From: Hypsibius dujardini
Taxonomy: Eukaryota > Tardigrada > Eutardigrada > Parachela > Hypsibiidae
DNA length: 26,656 nt
Direction: 5' to 3'
Assembly: GCA_001579985.1 (NCBI GenBank)
Contig: LRSR01008500.1
Span: forward strand, 1-26,656
This document shows positions 19,616 through 26,656 of this stretch, piece by piece. A program made the position numbers and the translations under genes. Each line of letters opens with the position of its first letter. Within the stretch, counting starts at the first letter, position 1. The notes below the pieces were generated by a model, which had not been told where the DNA came from, did not search any database, and saw only the letters and a program-made list of their open reading frames with translations.

Positions 19616-22600
19616 ATGGCATTACGTTCATCCGAGCCTCGTGGCGGTGCACCAGCAGCTGATAGCAACCGCCCTAATCGGAACTCGCTCCAGTCCGGGC
19701 CAGACGTGAAAAAGATGATTCTCATTAATAACGGCGATAAATTGAGCCGCGGTCGGCCATTTTTGTTCAACGAAAAGAAGGTCAGCAACTGGGAAAATCT
19801 CATGCTAGAATTTTCCGACCATCTTCGGCCGGCCTTTGGGCTGGTCCGTAAGGTCTACACTCCACGGCAGGGAACGGAAATTACGCGGATGGATCAGCTG
19901 GAACAGAACGGGGTCTATGTCCTCTCAGGAACGGAGAAATTCAAGCCCATTCCGAATGGTTACAACACGGAGACGGTGATTAATCAGCACTTTAATCATG
20001 TTCCCAAGCAGTCTATTGGCGGTGCGTCCATTGAAAAGGTATACTTTCCCGGTAATGACAAAAATGTATTATGTTTTTTTTCGTGATGTAATTTTTTATT
20101 TTTGTATTTTTCAACTGGATATATAAAATCAAGGTAACCCGTTATTAGAACCGCCTCGATTTGCTTGTTAAATTTATTTTGTTTTGCTATAGTTTCCTTC
20201 AATTCAGAAATGAACTTTTATGATTGAAAAAATAGTGATTTCTGAATTACCATCTGTAGTGAAATGAAAAAACGTAGCGGTGAGAAACCGTGTATCTGGA
20301 ACAGGTTTCAATAAATATTTGATCATCAGCAATGTCAATATATTTAATAGTTCAGAAAACCTGTTTTACTGTACAATGTAGTGTCAATTTTCACAAAATT
20401 TTAAAGTCTTTCTTGGCAATTGCCCTTTAATAAGCCATTTCCCAATGGTTTGTCAAAGCTATACAAAAATGTTAAAAAATAGTCTTAGCCTTTTCGCAAC
20501 CGCTGCAGTCGAATAACGACAAGGCTGACTTTGTACGTATTAAATTTGTGAACAATTTCAGTTTGGAGGACAGTTGTTTTTCTTAACTGGTTTGTTATCA
20601 AACGATATTATGGTTTGGCGATTAAACAACGGAAGGTTAACGCTATGGTTGCTTATACTGCATTGGTTGTGAACTGATTACAAAGTAGCTTGCCCATAAA
20701 TTTATTAACTTATTTGTCATTTCATATGATAGAATTGCTGGTTAAGTAGTGCTGTTCGTTATTTTCAATGGATTGTCTTTTATTTTTCTTAAGAGATCGC
20801 TGTATAAAATGTCTGCTGAGATCTCGTTTGAATAAATGGTAATAATTGCCGTCTCGTCAGCGACTCACTTCAATGCAGCTTAAGTAAGATTCAGAGTATT
20901 AAAAGAAAAATGGAAGAACTGTAAGGCTGGGAAATTAATGAAGAACGAGACAACCACAGAAGATGCCTTCTCAAAAATCCCTAACGTTTGTTATAGGGTC
21001 TTCCAATTCAATTCAGCGGTACAGATGTGCCGGATTTGCGAAAGTCCAGTCTGATGATTTTGAATGTCAAGTAAGTGCTCTCTCGGAAATGAAGAATATA
21101 CAAGGCTTTTGTCCTTCAATCGTGATCACATTAAGACATATTACGTCCTTTTTAGCGTTTTCCGCAACGGTGACGATGTAAACCCGCCCACTAAAGTCAT
21201 GTTGAAGAAATTTGATCTATGGAACATTCTTCGTGCGAAGGATGTCATTGCGGAAAAGGTCAAACCAATCGGTGGTTTTTGCAAAAGGTAATGACGAGCC
21301 CCTGGATCGAAACTGTTTTCGGAGTCTCCGTTATTAGAAGATTTAGTTAGCCGCCTGCTCTTATTGGACGATCACCGCGCTCCTTTGTGGGAATTAGAAA
21401 TAGCTACGCTCAGTCGCTCGTTAAACTAGAGAAAGGGTGTGGTTTAGCTTTCTGACCCAAATAATTTCTACAAACAGAACTGCACAATTTTTGAAACATG
21501 CACATTTTTTACTATCCCATGCGGACAAATATTTTAACAAACATATTTGCATTTGAAATAGAAATTTGTCTGTCTGAAAATGATTGAAGAAGTAATAGTA
21601 CCGGAACGGCAATAAAAATAAACGTCTAATTTAATAGTCCACCTAATTACTTGCAGGCAACGAAGGCAAACATTTTTTGGTAAACAAATTTCAAACAGGT
21701 GTTAATTTTAAGAAGAATAGATCGAAATGGCAAAAAATTAATTCTAAATTTTAATGTGTTGCAGTGGGATTGGCCAATAAACAATAAAGTAATGCTACGT
21801 TCATAGTCCATGTCATACGCTACATAAAAAATGTCAGATCGTTTGCTCTGACATGTTAGACGATTCTAAATAACACTTATCTGGAGTCTTGACATAGTTC
21901 GAAAGATTTTCCTATTCGTTCTGGCAAATGGGGCGGAGTTTACTAATTAAAGTGACTTTTCGGTAATCTGACACGGACTATGAACGTAGCATTAAGCCAC
22001 AAAACGAAAAGCTCGAGTTTTGCTAACTAACTGATAGTACGAAATGTCTTTTACTTGTTTCAAACTTTAATGAAGTGTTAGGGCAAGAGCATGATTGTCA
22101 ATGTGGCTAAACTCTGTTTTTCCTCTCTCGAACTGTCCAAAAGACTTCCACCACATATACTAAATTTAAGACTTTGAAAATATCGTTTTTTCATTACAAT
22201 AAGGAAGAATAGTAAAGCGTACCCGTCCCCGAATCAAATTTTGAACTTGTTAGGTCATGACCAGTGCTGTGTAATATACTTCGGTGTTTCAATGACAGCT
22301 GTTTTTATTCTCTAATTGATGGTTACTCGTTTTAATGATATATGATAGAACTCAAATTATTGCACTACTCTGAATTCTTATTTCTGCTTTGCGTTCCGAG
22401 AAAAGCAATTAAAAAACTCTGATATGTTTCGGTTGCGCGAATAAAAAATGTCGCGAACAATTTATCGAATTTTTTATTGTTTTCGTATGCGATTATTTCG
22501 ACGGATCCTTTTCTAGATCGACAACTGATTGAGACGTTTTTCTGCCATAAATATAGTACGAGTACAAAGACTGTCTGCTGCGGTCACATACGAACCAAAA

Positions 22601-25600
22601 CCGTACACGGTTATGAATGCTGTCCATCGAAAATCAGCATGTTCACCTATATTTTAACTTAAGTTACTAGTGGTTAAGCTTGCATAATTGCCTAATCTTT
22701 CTGTACATTAGATTAGATTCTCGTTGAGTGTTTTTATTTTTGTCAATATTCCATCCCAATATTCCTATTTATAATACCCATTCCATAATTTAGTTAACGT
22801 CTGACAGTTTAATTACTACAGCCTAACAATTTTCAACAGTTTCATTTTGTCCTGTTGCGCCTACCATCAGGACAATTGGAAATAAGTCATGATCCACTTC
22901 TAGAAAATTCGTATTTATAATATAACGGAAAATATATTGAGATCCCAAGATTCAGAGCAAACTCAAAACTTCCTCACAGTCAGCTATAGGAAAAGGGCCG
23001 ACGTAGACAAGGTCACAACACTAATTTCGAGTCCATTACCTCTTGTGTCATGTGAATTCATGTGAACCGGTGAATAATTTCTTTAAACGAAGTTTTGAGT
23101 GACGTTAATTGTTGCATTTGATACGGGCCAACGACTCCTGCTAAATGCGCCAAGATTGCTTCCGCCTGAGCTTCAATTTGGATTACTTATCGCTTATCTT
23201 TTGAATCACATAGTCAGCATCTTCCTATCTTTAACTATTTCGATCTAACGGTACTGTTGGGTACCTGGTTTTACAATCCTTTCAGTCCACCAGCTACCCA
23301 TTACCCACCCACCTTCACCCACCCACCTATTCCAAATTGCCTTATAACTGGTATTTACTAGATAATGAATGTCATTTTATTTTTCAACAGTCTTCGCACC
23401 CTGGATGGAAACGCTATCAAACATGTGGCAGACCTCAAAAACGGCGGTTACTACGTTGCGGTCGGGCCCTACGAGAAATTTCGTCACGCCGATTACTCTC
23501 CCGAGGGCCGGCCTATAATTGTTGTTCCCATGAAGCAGCGGAGCTCCTTCACAGCCAACACCTACCAAGACCCAGACGGGCAAAAACGACGCCGCACCTT
23601 CGTGGTCCGGTTGAAGAAAAACGAGCAGGATCGCTTCGACGAGACCGAGGAGAACGGCTTCGAAGACGAGACGATTACAGGTATGGCTAGCACCAAGCCA
23701 GTCTCGGAATCATGGTACCAAACTCAAAAAGCACAAATAAAACACAATTGTTTAAAGCTATTCTGTCGCTATTTTGTGCTAAGTAGCGGACATTTGGATT
23801 GAAATAACTTCTAAAATTTATTAAAATGGTTTGACTTACGCAAGTGTTTCAAACGTACACCCTTTTAAAAAAATGTCTGCGCAATATTAAAACGTTGTCC
23901 GCGTCTCAGGGAATTTGTATGTGAGATTAAGTTACGTTATATCTAAAGCAGTTTAGATCATAGTAATATGCAAGCAAAACAATTAAATAGTAAAATTTGC
24001 TTATAAATCGACTTCGCCGGAAATTCGCTTGAACGTTTCAAAACAAATTTGATCCCAAATTGTCGAGCATTTCAAACTCAATCCGGTCTATTTGACGTAA
24101 TATGGTTCAAATTGAATTTGCGGCAGGCAAAAACCAAGACGATCGGAGAGACAGCAGCCAGCAAAGCCAGCACACACGAGCTGGAAGTCGAACCCGCACC
24201 TCCTCAAAAGCCTCCAGGATTTCGCAGCAGGACGAGGACAATCGCTCGCAAGCCGGCTCGGACGTGGGCTCTCGAAGCGCCGGCTCCGCCCATTCTCGGA
24301 CAGCGGATAGGATGATGCAGGCAGTCGAGGAGAAGCAGAGTTTGGCGCTCGGACTTCCCATCAGCCGGCTTGGTCTAATGAACACGGAGAAGAACCTGGA
24401 GATGGAGATTGGCGTTTCCGTTCAGCAGGTTACATGCTTGAAGTTAAATAAAATATGTAGAATACATGAAATGTAAAAAATATACAAACCTTTCGAAATT
24501 TTTGTTTTTAAAACATCAAAATACATGGCAATATTTTTATTTATACGAGGTAATAGCAACCGCAGTTTATATTTCTGAAATGAGATTGCAGGCAATGTGC
24601 TGTGATCTAAAGTAATCATCAGAAGAAGGACGTTTTATAATTTTGGAACATTTTTTATTTAAACAGGTAATGACCGATATCAGTTTTCTTAATTTTGTGG
24701 TAATAATTTATTTATATTAAATTTTCGTTTTTCAAATAGAAAGAATGTAATTTAATGTACTTACAATAAAATTCCTGAAATTCTAAATACAAATTCCCTG
24801 CTGTATATGTGCGTGAATATCTCCATAGATGTCGGAGCATTCCCTGCATTCCCTTCACTCGCACCACAGTCATTACGTGGGTGAACAACCGCCTCCGCCA
24901 CCAGCGAATCAGGAGCAGCCGCCGGGTCCCGACGAACCTGCTCCGGATGTTCCGGTTGGAGAGGGCGGGGAGCATAAGGAAGAACAGCCGCAGTCACCGA
25001 ATCAAAACAATGGGGAGAGTGCGCCAGGTGAGGAACTGCAGCCGCACGGGGAGAATAATCAGGAACCGCAGCAGGAACCGCCAAATGAGGAAGAGTCACG
25101 ACCAGAAGAAGTGCAGCAGCCACCGCCAGAGCCGGAGAAGATCGAGCAGGGCCCACCGTTCTTCGTGGAAGTTCCGCATCCTTTACCGGATCATGCGGGT
25201 GATAATGCCGAGCAGCTCCAGATTGAACCGGCCGGTCAAGGTGAGCTGGAAGATTTTGGGAGTAGCCTTCTCATAGGTAGCCTGTGAACTAGTGATATCT
25301 TCCCGGCCTTTCACTGATTAAATAAAAAAATGTTTGGTAAAACAAAGGTTGCATTGATTTGTTCAAGGATACTTCCTGTACTGACATCTTACATATTTTA
25401 CATATTTTAAATCGAGAAATCTAGCCAAATTTAGCTATACTGGCCATGTCAATCGTCATTCACTTCAAGTAGTGTGCTGAGTGTGTTTTTGACAGAGGCG
25501 CGCTTTCATTACCAGGAGTGGCAACCTAAGTAACTCCCTTGAGGGCGCCCTTGAGGGTCCAGCGAGGAGTCTGACCCTCCTAGTCCTGCCATTCGATCTA

Positions 25601-26656
25601 GAGTTTTATTCTTAACAAAATATGCATTTGGGGTTAGAGTAAATAATAAATATTGAACTTAGTGTATGCATTAAATCCAACTCTTTGTTTACATTCAATC
25701 CATTTTGTCTCTGTATTATAATCAGTTTTTAATAGACGGAGTGCGATTTAAATTATTTTAATTTAATTCCAACTTCACACCGTCTTTAATTCAGGCTATA
25801 TTTCACGCACTCCTGCATTAACTGAAATATGGATGGATTTTGAAACTCTTGAGTGAAGATTGAATATCGCGTTTTCTCTCAAAATATGGGCGTAACTTGT
25901 GAAGAAGGTGATTAGATCAGGCCCAATTTTACACCGTGAAATAGGACGTGATTTACGGTGATTTACGTCATGAAAGTTGGAATTAAGTTGGAATGATACA
26001 AATCGAACTCCACATTTTTGAAATGGTTCCGGCAAGTGTCCTATACCTAAAAAAAATGGTCGCCATAACTCCGCCCACTGGCACCAAAACATTCTTCTGC
26101 TCGGATCTCTGCGAATTATGCAGCGATTGTTACTGTCAGTGCCTTGCATAAGTCGGATTCGTCGTGCTTCAAAACAATTTGAAAGGGGGATAAATCTGTC
26201 GCAGAAATAGTGTGAAAAACACAATTCGACAAACTCTATTTTTATAATAAAAAATATTGCCAATATTACTGCATGATCTCCGAAAAGAAAAAGAAACTAT
26301 CCCTCTGCTATCAATAATAATAATACTCTGATATCTAACAATTAAATGAAACTCGGCAAACCAAGTGCAGCGTTTCCATAATCACTGGCGCAAATGGGTG
26401 AGGCGGTAATTTTACGTTAAATCCATTAAATGTTTTCTTCATCATTCTTACTATGCAGGGTTTGCATTTATTGCCTTCTAGGGTCGCCATTCCTGCAGCT
26501 CTTTATATCATTGTCAGCTACAAACGACGTAATTTCTGTTTCTAGTTTTGGATGTGAAAAATGACGACGAAAACCCCGCCAGCCCCGTAATCAATGAGAT
26601 TCTTCACATCCAACCGGTCAAGGAGGCACCTTTCGATCTAACCGAGCAGGAGGAAG
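19616..26656 (+). CDS. DCDC2-like tandem doublecortin-domain protein, 3' end beyond window
   Basis: Exons: 19616-20038, 20997-21070, 21156-21287, 23391-23680, 24127-24428, 24829-25240 and 26546 onwards. Phases are 0, 2, 2, 1, 0, 1, and every junction keeps the frame. DCX1 is about residues 31-112 (VKKMILINNGDKLSRGRPFL to YVLSGTEKFKPIP), DCX2 about 167-242 (VFRNGDDVNPPTKVMLKKFD to GGYYVAVGPYEKF). A short N-terminus before DCX1 and two DCX domains match DCDC2, a microtubule-binding ciliary protein in vertebrates. The rest is hydrophilic: a basic segment with QKRRRTFVVRLKK, a Ser/Arg-rich exon 5, and exon 6 rich in Pro, Glu and Gln. The last exon reaches the window edge open (VLDVKNDDENPASPVI). 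Without the last splice, exon 6 stops at 25287, giving 559 aa. The start is the first ATG in frame before DCX1. Same orientation as, and homologous to, the gene ending at 17004. Confidence 0.87.
20201..20248. repeat. Short inverted repeat in intron 1
   Basis: AATTCAGAAAT at 20201-20211 and ATTTCTGAATT at 20238-20248 are perfect 11-bp inverted copies around a 26-nt spacer, in intron 1 of the second DCDC2-like gene. It could be the remnant of a small foldback element or chance in AT-rich DNA. Confidence 0.4.
21792..21992. mobile_element. 201-bp MITE with perfect 18-bp TIRs and TA duplication
   Basis: Lies in intron 3 of the second DCDC2-like gene. Ends are perfect inverted repeats (ATGCTACGTTCATAGTCC), flanked on each side by TA (21790-21791, 21993-21994). 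Similarity continues inward with one change (ATGTCA versus GTGTCA). A further internal hairpin, ATGTCAGA / TCTGACAT, lies at 21831-21854. Non-coding. TIR sequence differs from the 14574-14767 element, so it is a different family, although size and TA duplication agree. Confidence 0.85.
23297..23324 (-). other. G-quadruplex motif on the minus strand
   Basis: Five CCC runs on the plus strand (23297-23299, 23304-23306, 23308-23310, 23318-23320, 23322-23324) give five GGG runs on the minus strand with spacers of 1, 7, 1 and 4 nt. This satisfies the standard G3N1-7 quadruplex pattern. It lies in intron 3 on the template strand, 66 bp before the exon starting at 23391. Confidence 0.6.
25321..25326 (+). 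terminator. Candidate polyadenylation signal after exon 6
   Basis: AATAAA lies 34 bp after an in-frame TGA (25285-25287) reached if the exon 6 donor at 25241 is not used. A GT-rich stretch follows (GGTTGCATTGATTTGTT). It would allow an early 3' end and a shorter protein. Confidence 0.45.
25499..25650. repeat. Foldback-family repeat, copy 2
   Basis: 25499-25580 is the reverse complement of the GC-rich block at 1889-1969 (shared core GAGGGCGCCC and GGCAACCTAAG in reverse), and from 25581 it continues into the arm with CTGCCATTCGATCT and later GTTAGAGTAAATAAT, matching 1676-1737. The order of blocks fits one terminus of the same element. It lies in intron 6 of the second DCDC2-like gene. Confidence 0.65.

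Noticed and set aside
24809-25276. 155-codon plus-strand frame rich in Arg and Ser over exon 6
   Set aside because: It is an alternate frame of the exon starting at 24829. That exon's own frame joins in phase to exon 5 and carries the Pro/Glu-rich tail; the Arg/Ser frame arises from its GAA/CCG/CAG codons.
1-26656. CRISPR arrays, bacterial operons, replication origins
   Set aside because: No regularly spaced direct repeats with unique spacers, no Shine-Dalgarno-linked ORFs; all recognisable genes contain spliceosomal introns.

Overview
The window looks like nuclear DNA of an invertebrate animal. Genes are split by GT-AG introns (about 70-100 bp in the minus-strand genes, 70 bp to 2 kb in the plus-strand genes), the non-coding DNA is AT-rich, and it carries short inverted-repeat DNA transposons. 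The products (tandem doublecortin-domain proteins, a DNAL4-type dynein light chain, a protamine-like Arg/Ser peptide) fit an animal with motile cilia or flagellated sperm. I cannot name the phylum from sequence alone. There is no bacterial or organellar signature. All exon models were built by hand from reading frames, splice sites and phases; none has transcript support.

Layout. 1-4.6 kb: mostly non-coding, with a foldback repeat (1667-1970), a TATA promoter-like site (2479-2510) beside two unrecognised short ORFs, and a 28-bp perfect hairpin (4084-4111). 4.6-5.3 kb, minus: a complete four-exon DNAL4-like gene. 5.3-10.0 kb: no convincing gene; it holds a 114-bp foldback, a (TTATG)n microsatellite and an 875-bp element with hairpin-built inverted ends and 9-bp target-site duplications (MULE-like). 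10.05-11.0 kb, minus: a five-exon gene for a 69-residue protein that is about half arginine, including a 15-nt microexon. 12.5-17.0 kb, plus: a six-exon DCDC2-like gene (1040 aa). 17.0-19.4 kb: spacer with a 96-bp imperfect tandem duplication. 19.6 kb to the window end, plus: a second DCDC2-like gene, at least seven exons, running off the edge.

How the genes relate. The two DCDC2-like genes are head-to-tail paralogues: around the second DCX domain they share intron phases (0, 2, 2) and a central exon of exactly 132 nt. One has gained a long disordered N-terminus and the other a long acidic/proline-rich C-terminus. DNAL4 and DCDC2 families act in axonemes and cilia, and protamines package sperm DNA, so the window may be a small cilium/sperm gene neighbourhood. 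RFX (X-box)-like sites upstream of three of the four genes are consistent with that, but their consensus is loose enough that chance matches are expected.
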